Assembly: GCA_002729415.1 (NCBI GenBank)
Contig: PBXZ01000071.1
Span: 33,187 to 97,186 of the forward strand
Direction of reading: 5' to 3'
Source of the DNA: UBA9662 sp002729415
GTDB lineage: Bacteria > Poribacteria > WGA-4E > UBA9662
Length of the DNA stretch: 64,000 nt
The notes under the pieces were generated by a model, which worked only from the letters and a program-made list of their open reading frames with translations, did no database searches and was not told the DNA's origin. This document shows positions 44,378 through 52,549 of the stretch, piece after piece. The position numbers and the translations under genes are program-made. Each line of letters begins with the position of its first letter. The first letter of the stretch is position 1.

Positions 44378-44797
44378 ATGTCGTATGCTGGATTTAGGGG
44401 TGTTATATTCTTATTAGTTTTGTTTATGGTTGGTTCTGTTTTGCTGCTGGTGGGTTGTGGTGGAGGTGATGGGCCTGTGTCTTATGCCTATTATGATTTC
44501 TCTGATTCTGTTATCGTTAACTATTTTGATTCAGAAGGCAATAAAGGCTATGTTAGCTTGAAATTAACTGTGGAACTTCCAGAATCGGGTCTCGTCACAA
44601 TAGGGACCATGTCACAGCGTATACGTCATGCTACTGTGTTGTACCTCAAGAATATGGACCCCGCCGAGCTAACCAATTATATTGCTTCTGATCAGGTGGC
44701 TTTAGCAGATGGCATTAAGGACGCCATTGGTGAGGAAACTAAGCAGGAGAACCTTGGAATTAACAGGATTTTGTTTCGCGACTTCGTAATGCAGTAA
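44378..44797 (+). CDS. fliL: FliL-like protein with a lipobox
   Basis: AAGGAG at 44362-44367 supports ATG 44378 (139 residues) over the longer frame that starts inside motB. FliL rings surround stators and raise torque. The body has GYVSLKLTVEL, MSQRIRHATVLYLKNMDPAEL and the terminal RILFRDFVMQ, as in FliL. The N-terminal helix runs into LLLVGCGGGD, which fits a lipobox with Cys27, whereas FliL is usually a simple single-pass protein. Confidence 0.75.
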   Translation: MSYAGFRGVIFLLVLFMVGSVLLLVGCGGGDGPVSYAYYDFSDSVIVNYFDSEGNKGYVSLKLTVELPESGLVTIGTMSQRIRHATVLYLKNMDPAELTNYIASDQVALADGIKDAIGEETKQENLGINRILFRDFVMQ

Positions 44798-44819
44798 TCC
44801 GCAGGTTTAGGAGTGATGG

Positions 44820-45968
44820 ATGGAAGAAAAAGTTAGTACTGAAGAGTTAGACGCGTTGTTTGGGGATGAGGAATCAGAAGAGGGTGAAGCCGCTGCTGAT
44901 CCTGAGACTGCTGAAGGGGAATCGACAGCTGATGATGTTGCAGGGCCTGCTGTCGATGATGCTGATGTTGCTAGCACTAATGGCCGCATAGTCAAATCCC
45001 ATGATTGGGGAGAAAAACGCCGATTAAGTAATGATCAGATTCGTACCCTGAATGATATGCATGATCAGTTTGCTAAATCCTATGGCCCCGCTCTCGGTAT
45101 TACGTTGAAAAGAGAAGTGATGATGACTATGGAAGGCGAGCCAAAGCAGATAAGCTACGGTGAGTATATTGGTACGCTTCCCAATCCAACATCTCTTACC
45201 CGTTTTNTCTTGCCTCCTCTGGAAGGTACGGCNGTTTTGCATTTGGATCTCAAATTGGCATTGGCGATTGTTGAACGAGTGCTTGGTGGTAAGGGAGATC
45301 CAGTTGATGATGAAGATGTGAGGCCTGCGACTGCTATTGAAGAAAAGGTCGTCCAACGCGTGATGGGGGATTTACTTCAAGCGTTGCGAGCTGCATGGAT
45401 TAGAGTTGTCGATTTTGACCCGACTTTTACAACTTCTGAGTCGATTCCGTATTATCTGCAACTTTCTCAGATGGCTGATGATATTGTTATTGCTGTTGAT
45501 TTTAAAGTTGTAGTTAGTGACGAATTTGGTGTTTTGCTTGAAGGCGATTTGTCAATTTGTTACCCATATATCCTCCTCCAGCCGATTGCATCAAGTCTTA
45601 AAGCCAGCCAGTTATTTGGAAGTTCTTCCGGTGCAAGTTTAAGCGATGAGATTCGAAATGGCCTTGAGAAAGTAAAGGCTCCAATTCGTTGTAACCTTGT
45701 TCGTGATAAGTTAAGGTTGCAAGATCTTCTGGAAATGGAAATAGGTGATGTCTTAACGTTCCGAACAAACTTAGAGCAAGCAGCTGAGGTTGTGATCGGA
45801 AAGACAAGTGTTTTTTGGGGGCGTCCGGGAACTTTAGGCCGCCGCTATGCGGTACGAGTTGAGTCTTTCATTTCACCTGATGACCAATCACCCTCGACGT
45901 TAGAGGATGTAGCTGAGAATGTTCTTCAAGAAGGAACTGGGAAGTCGAATACAACGGAAGAGGAATAA
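44820..45968 (+). CDS. fliM: Flagellar motor switch protein FliM
   Basis: FliM forms the C-ring wall and binds CheY-P. AGGAG at 44809-44813 precedes the ATG. The 382-residue protein starts with a CheY-binding-like motif VSTEELDALFGDEE, then an acidic Ala/Asp-rich linker to about residue 60, longer than usual. The CheC-like middle domain has ISYGEYIGTLPNPTSLTRF, LDLKLALAIVERVLGGKGDP and EEKVVQRVMGDLLQAL. The SpoA domain contains LRLQDLLEMEIGDVLTF and VFWGRPGTLGRRYAVRV. No chemotaxis gene is in the window. Confidence 0.93.
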   Translation: MEEKVSTEELDALFGDEESEEGEAAADPETAEGESTADDVAGPAVDDADVASTNGRIVKSHDWGEKRRLSNDQIRTLNDMHDQFAKSYGPALGITLKREVMMTMEGEPKQISYGEYIGTLPNPTSLTRFXLPPLEGTXVLHLDLKLALAIVERVLGGKGDPVDDEDVRPATAIEEKVVQRVMGDLLQALRAAWIRVVDFDPTFTTSESIPYYLQLSQMADDIVIAVDFKVVVSDEFGVLLEGDLSICYPYILLQPIASSLKASQLFGSSSGASLSDEIRNGLEKVKAPIRCNLVRDKLRLQDLLEMEIGDVLTFRTNLEQAAEVVIGKTSVFWGRPGTLGRRYAVRVESFISPDDQSPSTLEDVAENVLQEGTGKSNTTEEE

Positions 45969-45993
45969 TTCTAATTCAATTTGGAGAGATTAT

Positions 45994-46389
45994 ATGCATA
46001 AACCAATTCAGTACAGTAGAGTCCCATTTCCGCAATTTACAGATCGCCATGTTATATCTCANACGGATAATATGGCACAGCTTGAGCGTGTAAAAGTCGA
46101 AATCGCTGTTGAATTGGGTAAAACTCAATTTGTGCTCGAGGACCTATTAAAATTGAAACCTGCTGCTGATGTCGACCTCAATGATCCGGAGATGACGGCA
46201 GAAGAGCGAAGCCAGTACGTGGTCAAACTCGATACCCAAATTGGTGAACCAGTGGATGTCCTGATAAATGACCGAGTTTTTGCGCAAGGTGAAGTGGTTT
46301 CGACAAATGTTGGTCAACCTTATGGGGTGAGAATTATCTCGATTCTCAACGAGGAACAGCAGGTTGCAGCGCAGTCTGAGCGGAAATAG
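45994..46389 (+). CDS. fliN: FliN/FliY-type motor switch protein, first copy
   Basis: GGAGAG at 45983-45988 precedes ATG 45994, giving 131 residues. The C-terminal SpoA domain is clear: VKVEIAVELGKTQFVLEDLLKL, IGEPVDVLINDRVFAQGEVV and YGVRIISIL. An insert of about 15 residues (ADVDLNDPEMTAEERSQYVV) between the two halves of the domain is unusual. A second fliN follows 32 bases later. Confidence 0.88.
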   Translation: MHKPIQYSRVPFPQFTDRHVISXTDNMAQLERVKVEIAVELGKTQFVLEDLLKLKPAADVDLNDPEMTAEERSQYVVKLDTQIGEPVDVLINDRVFAQGEVVSTNVGQPYGVRIISILNEEQQVAAQSERK

Positions 46390-46421
46390 TGGAAATATAA
46401 AGGGTAAAGGAGTATGATTAA

Positions 46422-46742
46422 GTGAACGAAGAAGGTGTGGTGGAAGAAAAAGCAAGTCGGGCTTTGAGTGAAAATTTAGCACAGCTTACGAGGGTGCCTG
46501 TCGAAGTTACAGTGGAGTTGGGACGGTCAGACCGGACAATTGGAGAGATATTAGAGCTTGGCTCTGGTTCCCTGATTGAGCTTGAGTCGATTGTGGGAGA
46601 ACCGGTTGATCTGCTGGTAAACGGTCATTTTTTTGCTAAAGGGGAGGTTATTGCTATTGAGGAAGAAACTTATGGCTTGCGAATTACGTCGATTATTTCA
46701 GAGGATGATAAGCTAAACCGTCTAAGTGAAATGTTTCAGTAA
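46422..46742 (+). CDS. fliN: FliN-type motor switch protein, second copy
   Basis: GTG 46422 is preceded by AAAGGAG. The 106-residue protein is a standard-size FliN: VPVEVTVELGRSDRTIGEIL, ELGSGSLIELESIVGEPVDL, LVNGHFFAKGEVIAIEEETYG and RITSIISEDDKL. Unlike the first copy it has no insert and matches the canonical length, so it is the better candidate for the main C-ring base subunit. Confidence 0.92.
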   Translation: MNEEGVVEEKASRALSENLAQLTRVPVEVTVELGRSDRTIGEILELGSGSLIELESIVGEPVDLLVNGHFFAKGEVIAIEEETYGLRITSIISEDDKLNRLSEMFQ

Positions 46743-46789
46743 TCTGGTGGGTTTATTTATGAATTTGAAAGGCTTAATTCCCTGTTTTC

Positions 46790-47386
46790 GTGAGATACCG
46801 TCGCTTAATCCTTGATTTTGTAAGGTTTATGAGAGGCTCTCTTGTAGCATTGCTTTGTTTCCTTCCGATCTTGTTTGTTTCTGTGGTAGATTCTCAAGCT
46901 GATTTGCCTGCTGAAAACGAGTTAAGAGATGATACGCCGAAAAAACGACAACCTTTCCCTTGGTATTCAGATCCAAACGAAGTTGAAACCTCACCGATAT
47001 TACCAGATACTGATGCCCCAGTCAGGTTCTTAACTCTCGGTAGAGTTTTTGCCGTGATTTTTGTATTAATACTTAGCCTTGTGATTGTCTATTTGTTGGG
47101 GACTTTGCTGAAACGCAATATGTTCCGTGCTCAAAGTGTACTAGGTGCTCAAGGGAGTTTTCGTGTTATAGGTCACCTTTATCTCAATCCCAAGCAGGTT
47201 CTCTATTTAGTGGAAGTAGCCAATCGTGTTCTCGTCATTTCGGCTACGGAAAACAGTATTAGTACGTTGTCGGAAATCACAGACGCAGAAATTGTCGAAT
47301 CTTTGAGGACGGAATTTTCGGCCCATGATTTTCAAGGAACAAATTTCATTCAGTATTTAAAACGGACGATAGGGAAGACAAATTGA
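46790..47386 (+). CDS. fliO: Flagellar biosynthesis protein FliO
   Basis: FliO helps assemble the FliP ring of the export gate. The 198-residue frame starts at GTG 46790; ATG 46829 (residue 14) gives a neater signal peptide (MRGSLVALLCFLPILFVSVV). A second membrane helix lies at about 85-106 (VFAVIFVLILSLVIVYLLGT). After it comes the cytoplasmic FliO domain with SFRVIGHLYLNPKQVLYLVE and VANRVLVISAT. It precedes fliP by 28 bases. Confidence 0.82.
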   Translation: MRYRRLILDFVRFMRGSLVALLCFLPILFVSVVDSQADLPAENELRDDTPKKRQPFPWYSDPNEVETSPILPDTDAPVRFLTLGRVFAVIFVLILSLVIVYLLGTLLKRNMFRAQSVLGAQGSFRVIGHLYLNPKQVLYLVEVANRVLVISATENSISTLSEITDAEIVESLRTEFSAHDFQGTNFIQYLKRTIGKTN

Positions 47387-47414
47387 TTGTGATCTTCGTA
47401 CCAGCGTAGTTGTC

Positions 47415-48197
47415 ATGTNTATAGGAAAATATCTGCTTTTCCTTGTNATTGTATTTGTTTTGCTGGTTTCAGGGCCAGCGAAGGAGGCTTTATCTCAAGA
47501 TAGAACTATCACTATCCCTCGGATTCCNCTTGGTCTTAGCGANATCGAGGAACCGAGTGAAGTTGCCACAACTCTTGAAATACTCTTCTTTATTACCATA
47601 TTAACACTGGCTCCAACCATTGTGTTAATGATGACGTCTTTCACTAGAATTGTGATTGTTCTTTCGTTCGTCCGNCAGGCAGTTGGGTTACAGCAGATTC
47701 CAGCTGCTCAAGTTGTAATTGGGCTGTCGCTTTTTATGACGCTTTTTTTGATGCAACCAATTGGGTCGAANATCTACACAGAATCNCTCAGACCATATTT
47801 AGATGAAGAANTGGGCATTCAAGAAGCGTTTCAAATTGCAGTTGNTGCTATGNGGGAATTNATGTTTAACCAGACCCGAAAAAAGGATCTACAACTTTTT
47901 CATTCTATTGCAAGTGGAGATCAGCCAGCGTATGATAAATCCGACATCAGTACTTTAACCCTGATTCCAGCATTTGTTATCAGCGAACTAAATACTGCAT
48001 TTCAAATGGCATTTTTAATTTATATTCCATTTTTGATACTTGATTTGATCATGGCGAGTATCCTGATGTCGTTGGGTCTACTCCTACTACCGCCTGTTCT
48101 CATTTCNCTTCCGTTTAAGCTGGTTTTATTCGTTGCCATCGATGGATGGAATATCNTGGTGACTTCAATTCTCAGAAGTTTTAACATGCCGTTGTAG
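47415..48197 (+). CDS. fliP: Flagellar type III secretion gate protein FliP
   Basis: FliP is the pentameric core of the export gate. The 260 residues begin with a signal peptide and show TLEILFFITILTLAPTIVLM, MTSFTRIVIVLSFVRQAVG-like, MTLFLMQPIG, and the C-terminal helices LIPAFVISELNTAFQMAFLI and LLLPPVLIxLPFKLVLF. These match the family throughout. Eight Ns are present. Confidence 0.95.
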   Translation: MXIGKYLLFLXIVFVLLVSGPAKEALSQDRTITIPRIXLGLSXIEEPSEVATTLEILFFITILTLAPTIVLMMTSFTRIVIVLSFVXQAVGLQQIPAAQVVIGLSLFMTLFLMQPIGSXIYTEXLRPYLDEEXGIQEAFQIAVXAMXEXMFNQTRKKDLQLFHSIASGDQPAYDKSDISTLTLIPAFVISELNTAFQMAFLIYIPFLILDLIMASILMSLGLLLLPPVLIXLPFKLVLFVAIDGWNIXVTSILRSFNMPL

Positions 48198-48209
48198 GAG
48201 ATTGGAAAG

Positions 48210-48479
48210 ATGACACCTGAACAAATTGTTGGTGTTGGTAAAGAAGCACTTTTTGTTGCGATACAAATTGCAGGTCCGATACTTTTGATTGGTTTGGTTC
48301 TTGGNTTGNTAATTAGTATTTTTCAGGCGGTGACACAAATTCAAGAAATGACGCTAACTTTCGTGCCAAAACTGGCTGCACTCGTTGTTATCGTGTTGCT
48401 TGCAGGAAAATCCATTGCCGCTGTGATGATAAACTATACGACGCGTGTGATAGAAACCTTGCCAGAAATGATAGGATAG
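48210..48479 (+). CDS. fliQ: Flagellar type III secretion gate protein FliQ
   Basis: The 89-residue protein has two membrane helices (ALFVAIQIAGPILLIGLVLG-like and LAALVVIVLLAGKSIAAVMI) and the central SIFQAVTQIQEMTLTFVPK motif. It lies 12 bases after fliP and 3 before fliR. Confidence 0.95.
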   Translation: MTPEQIVGVGKEALFVAIQIAGPILLIGLVLXLXISIFQAVTQIQEMTLTFVPKLAALVVIVLLAGKSIAAVMINYTTRVIETLPEMIG

Positions 48480-48482
48480 AAT

Positions 48483-49265
48483 TTGGGATTATATGATGCC
48501 TTCCCTGATCAGGTTGCAGTGTTTATGCTGGTCATGATGAGAACCGGGGCAGTCATATTTTCCGCCCCGGTTTTTGGTAGTCCGAATGTCCCCGCTCAGA
48601 TTAAAGCGGCAACCACTGTTCTCTTCAGTTTGAGTATTTTCCCATTGATTAGTATTCCAGATCAATCGATTGGATCAGATGCGCTTCATTTTATTTTGTA
48701 TGCGATTAGAGAATCATTGGTGGGTTTGATGTTAGGGTTTATTGTTTCATTGTTAATGAATAGCTTTTTTATTGCAGGACAGACAATTGATACGCAGATG
48801 GGAATTGGGATCACGAATATTATCGATCCCGTTTTAAGGACTAATATTCCGACTATGGGACAAATTTGGTTCTTGGTAGCTACCCTGATTTTTCTAGCCA
48901 TTGGAGGTCCTTATTACATGATAAAATCGTTGCTTTGGAGTTATGAGGTTCTTCCATTGAGTAGTTTGAAATTACCAAGTACTTATGGTGCTGGCCTGTT
49001 GCGGTTTTCTGCTGATATGTGGCTGGTGGGACTGAAAGTGGGTGCGCCTGCAATCGGCACTTTGTTGTTAACAATGATTGGAATTGGAGTTATAGCTAAA
49101 TCGGTACCACAGATGAACGTGTTTATTGTCGGTTTCCCACTTACCTTATCGGTTGGTATATTAACNGTTTATTTGTCTATGTTTTGGTTCTTGCCGTTAG
49201 TAGAGGATTTGTTTGTTGATCTTTTTAATCGTATAGGGTTTTTCTTGAGTTCCGGTGCTATTTGA
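48483..49265 (+). CDS. fliR: Flagellar type III secretion gate protein FliR
   Basis: The 260-residue protein starts at TTG 48483, 3 bases after fliQ. About six membrane helices are visible. Family motifs: MMRTGAVIFSAPVFGSPNVP, QIKAATTVLFSLSIFPLI, GLMLGFIVSLLMNSFFIAGQ, TIDTQMGIGITNIIDP and PQMNVFIVGFPLTLSVGI. It completes the P-Q-R gate and precedes flhB. Confidence 0.94.
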   Translation: MGLYDAFPDQVAVFMLVMMRTGAVIFSAPVFGSPNVPAQIKAATTVLFSLSIFPLISIPDQSIGSDALHFILYAIRESLVGLMLGFIVSLLMNSFFIAGQTIDTQMGIGITNIIDPVLRTNIPTMGQIWFLVATLIFLAIGGPYYMIKSLLWSYEVLPLSSLKLPSTYGAGLLRFSADMWLVGLKVGAPAIGTLLLTMIGIGVIAKSVPQMNVFIVGFPLTLSVGILXVYLSMFWFLPLVEDLFVDLFNRIGFFLSSGAI

Positions 49266-49278
49266 TTAAGGGTGTGTT

Positions 49279-50361
49279 ATGGCCGATCCAGAAAAAATAT
49301 ATCCTGCAACGCCCCATAAACGTAATGAATCGAGGGAAAAAGGACAAGTTGCGAAAAGCAATGAACTGGTTACAACGCTGGCACTTATTGCTGTTTTGTC
49401 CTTTTTTTTCGTGGCTGGATATGATACATATCACCATTTAATCAATATTATGTATGGGGCATTTACTGCGATTGGAGGCNAATTAAGCGCGGGAAAAACN
49501 ATTCTCATATTTTTAGGTTTGATGGGCATTGCCTTTAAGATCATCGCTCCTGTCATGATAGTTGCTGTTATAGTTGGTATTCTTGGGAATATTTTTCAAA
49601 TTGGACTTATCTTTTCTTCCCAACCTCTGATGCCGCAGATGAGCCGTATTAATCCAATTAGTGGTTTCCAGCGCATTTTATCAATGCGAGGACTATTTGA
49701 AGCGGTNAAATCAATTTGCAAGATTGGGTTAATTGGGTATATTGTTTATGTCACAATAATGTCAGGTTTAGTGGATGTCTTTTCACTGGTTGATGCTGAT
49801 AAATCGAACATTGCTGCTTTGTTTGTATCTACAGTTGGTCGTATTGGGTTTCAGGTGTTTTTGCGTGCAGCACTAGCATTGCTCTTTCTGTCGATATTTG
49901 ACTTACTTTATCAGAGATGGCAACATGAACAGGATATTCGGATGACACGTGAGGAANTACGTGAAGAGATGAAACGAACCGAAGGGGATCCGGAGATTCG
50001 GCGCCGGATTCGTCGTGTACAGAGAGAATTATCGCAAGCGCGGATGATGAAAGCCATTCCTGAAGCAGATGCAGTAATTACAAACCCTGTACATTTGGCA
50101 GTTGCAATTAAATATGATTACGAAGTAATGGATTCTCCGTACGTTGTGGCTAAAGGTGAACGGAAANTTGCNAGGCAAATCCGTGAAATAGCTGAAGAGC
50201 ATGGAGTACCGATTGTTGAAAATCCTCCACTAGCTCAAGCGTTGTACAAGAATGTAGAGGTTGGGGAAGNTATCCCAATGGAGTTTTATCAAGCTATAGC
50301 AGAAGTTCTNGCCTATGTGCATGAACTTACGAACCGATACAGAGGGTTGTCAGTTGCATAA
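49279..50361 (+). CDS. flhB: Flagellar export switch protein FlhB with NPVH site
   Basis: FlhB switches export from hook to filament substrates after self-cleavage. The 360-residue protein has the N-terminal KIYPATPHKRNESREKGQVA, four membrane helices, and the cytoplasmic domain DIRMTREExREEMKRTEGDP, then RRVQRELSQARMM. The cleavage site reads NPVH (50083-50094) where nearly all FlhB have NPTH. Asn and Pro, the bond that breaks, are retained. Downstream VAIKYDYEVMDSPYVVAKGE and ENPPLAQALYKNVEVGE are typical. Confidence 0.94.
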   Translation: MADPEKIYPATPHKRNESREKGQVAKSNELVTTLALIAVLSFFFVAGYDTYHHLINIMYGAFTAIGGXLSAGKXILIFLGLMGIAFKIIAPVMIVAVIVGILGNIFQIGLIFSSQPLMPQMSRINPISGFQRILSMRGLFEAXKSICKIGLIGYIVYVTIMSGLVDVFSLVDADKSNIAALFVSTVGRIGFQVFLRAALALLFLSIFDLLYQRWQHEQDIRMTREEXREEMKRTEGDPEIRRRIRRVQRELSQARMMKAIPEADAVITNPVHLAVAIKYDYEVMDSPYVVAKGERKXXRQIREIAEEHGVPIVENPPLAQALYKNVEVGEXIPMEFYQAIAEVXAYVHELTNRYRGLSVA

Positions 50362-50443
50362 TCAGCAATAACAAGCTTATGAATGNATCTTCAGCTTCAG
50401 TCTTCTAAAAGGNTATGGTGGCAGCNTCTTTATCGCTATCAGN

Positions 50444-52495
50444 GTGATATCGATTCTGTTAGTGATGGTCTTTCCTCTGCCGGGACAGTTTCTGGATTTC
50501 CTGCTGACATTCAATATTACGTTTGCTATTGTCATTTTACTCCTTTCCATTTATGTGTCAAAACCTCTGGATCTCTATATTTTCCCGTCGTTGTTGTTGA
50601 TTACAACCCTGTATCGACTGGCTTTGAACTTGGCATCGACCAGGTTAATTTTGTCTAATGCCTCATCCGTAGATCCAAAAACTGGTGTTGCTATGCCCAA
50701 CTTGCGGGCTGCAGGTGACGTTATTAAGGTTTTTGGTGAGCTTGTAGGTGGTGATAATGCTGTTGTCGGTTTTATAATTTTCGTTATTTTGGTTACGATT
50801 CAATATATTGTTATCACCAACGGTGCGCAACGTGTCGCTGAGGTGCGTGCCAGATTTACCTTGGATGCAATGCCTGGCAAGCAGATGGCGATTGATGCTG
50901 ATCTCAATGCGGGGCTAATTGACGAAACACAAGCACGACAGCGAAGAATGGATATTGAATCTGAGCAAGATTTCTACGGCGCGATGGATGGTGCTAGCAA
51001 GTTTGTTAAAGGAGATGCAATTGCGGCTATTATTATCGTCATTATTAATATTTTNGGTGGNATTGTGGTTGGTGTGGTGCAAAAGGGGTTACCGTTTACT
51101 GAGGCAGTGAAAACTTATACCATCCTGACTGTTGGAGATGGACTTGTATCCCAGATTCCTGCTTTGGTTATTTCAACTGCTACAGGTTTGGTGATTACTA
51201 GNGCANCGTCAGATGAGGATCTAGGTCAAGATGTTACTCGGCAGTTGTTGTCGCAACCAAAGGCGCTTGTTGTGGCTGCAATCACGCTCGTGGCCTTGCT
51301 GCTGATCTCACCGNTACCCNGGTTNCCACTTATTCTGGGCATAGTAACNTTAATAGNGTTGGCTGTGTATTTATTGAATAAANAACGTTTTGAGACTATT
51401 GATGAAATGGGGGCAGAAGAACGGCAAGGAGGTTTGGANCANGAAATGTTACAAACTCCTGAAGTTGATCCTGTGTTGGTAAAAATTGGCTATGGCCTAA
51501 TTCCATTTGTCGATGAAGAACAGGGAGGGGATTTGCTTGATCGTGTTCCCAAACTCAGAACACGATTGGTCAACGATCTTGGATTTCCTGTTCCCCTTAT
51601 TCGTGTTCGTGATGATCTGCTTCTTGGGGCAACAAAGTATATAATTGAGTTATGGGGTGTTATGGTTGCTGAAGGCGAACTTGTCCCGGGGCACATGATG
51701 GCGTTGAGTCCTTCTGGGATGACACGCCGAACGATTGAGGGAATTGAAACCATTGAACCTATCTATGGTCATCCAGCCCTATGGATTCTTGAAGCTAATC
51801 AACAAGAAGCGAGAGATGCTGGCTATGCAACGGTTGTGAGTCCAGATGATGTCTTGATTACCCACTTGGAAGACGTTATAAAACGGAATGCTGCTGATCT
51901 GCTCTCTCTCCAGATTACACAAGATTTAGTTAATGCCCAACGTGAAGTAAATCCGACAGTAGTTGATGCTGTTATCTCTGAGCGTGCTTTAACTATAGTT
52001 GATGTCCAGAAGGTACTTAAACTCTTACTTGAAGAGCAAGTTCCAATTCGCAATCTACAAATAGTTTTGGAAACGTTAGCCGATTATGGTCGTGAAATCA
52101 AAGACGCTGCAGAGTTGGCAACCAGCGTGCGGCAGGTTTTGCGTCGTGAAATTACAAATCAGTACCTAACTGAAGAAGGGGGATTGGCGGTTGTCATGCT
52201 TTCTCCTGCCTTACAGCAGTTACTGAGTCAGATTATTCAATCAAACGAGGCCGTTGACCCAAGTGTAATTCAACGGATGTTGGAAAATTTATCTCAACAG
52301 ATTCAGGGAGCTTCAGATCGCGGCATCCGGCCTGTCGTTCTGGTTTGTCCTGGAGCAATTCGTTACGCACTTCGTAACATGATCACCTCTTCTCTACCAA
52401 GTTTGCCTGTCCTTGCCTATGAAGAAATGGCACCTAAGGTTGCATGGGAAACGGTGGGAATTGTCGATGCCAATCCGCCTACAGACAGTAATTAA
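50444..52495 (+). CDS. flhA: Flagellar export gate protein FlhA (5' end likely frameshifted)
   Basis: FlhA forms the nonameric export-gate ring. The 683-residue frame from GTG 50444 has the eight-helix region (VMVFPLPGQFLDFLLTFNIT, LYIFPSLLLITTLYRLALNL), the FHIPEP-type motif ARFTLDAMPGKQMAIDADLN, and the cytoplasmic domain with VVSPDDVLITHLEDVIKRNA and YALRNMITSSLPSLPVLAYEE. The true start is probably ATG 50383 in another frame: removing one A from the AAAA at 50407-50410 joins it to this frame and restores a normal N-terminus. Ns surround the site. Confidence 0.93.
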   Translation: MISILLVMVFPLPGQFLDFLLTFNITFAIVILLLSIYVSKPLDLYIFPSLLLITTLYRLALNLASTRLILSNASSVDPKTGVAMPNLRAAGDVIKVFGELVGGDNAVVGFIIFVILVTIQYIVITNGAQRVAEVRARFTLDAMPGKQMAIDADLNAGLIDETQARQRRMDIESEQDFYGAMDGASKFVKGDAIAAIIIVIINIXGXIVVGVVQKGLPFTEAVKTYTILTVGDGLVSQIPALVISTATGLVITXAXSDEDLGQDVTRQLLSQPKALVVAAITLVALLLISPXPXXPLILGIVXLIXLAVYLLNKXRFETIDEMGAEERQGGLXXEMLQTPEVDPVLVKIGYGLIPFVDEEQGGDLLDRVPKLRTRLVNDLGFPVPLIRVRDDLLLGATKYIIELWGVMVAEGELVPGHMMALSPSGMTRRTIEGIETIEPIYGHPALWILEANQQEARDAGYATVVSPDDVLITHLEDVIKRNAADLLSLQITQDLVNAQREVNPTVVDAVISERALTIVDVQKVLKLLLEEQVPIRNLQIVLETLADYGREIKDAAELATSVRQVLRREITNQYLTEEGGLAVVMLSPALQQLLSQIIQSNEAVDPSVIQRMLENLSQQIQGASDRGIRPVVLVCPGAIRYALRNMITSSLPSLPVLAYEEMAPKVAWETVGIVDANPPTDSN

Positions 52496-52549
52496 GATTT
52501 CGTGTCATAGAAATTTGAACAATTATTATAAAGAGTAGTGGGTAACCTT

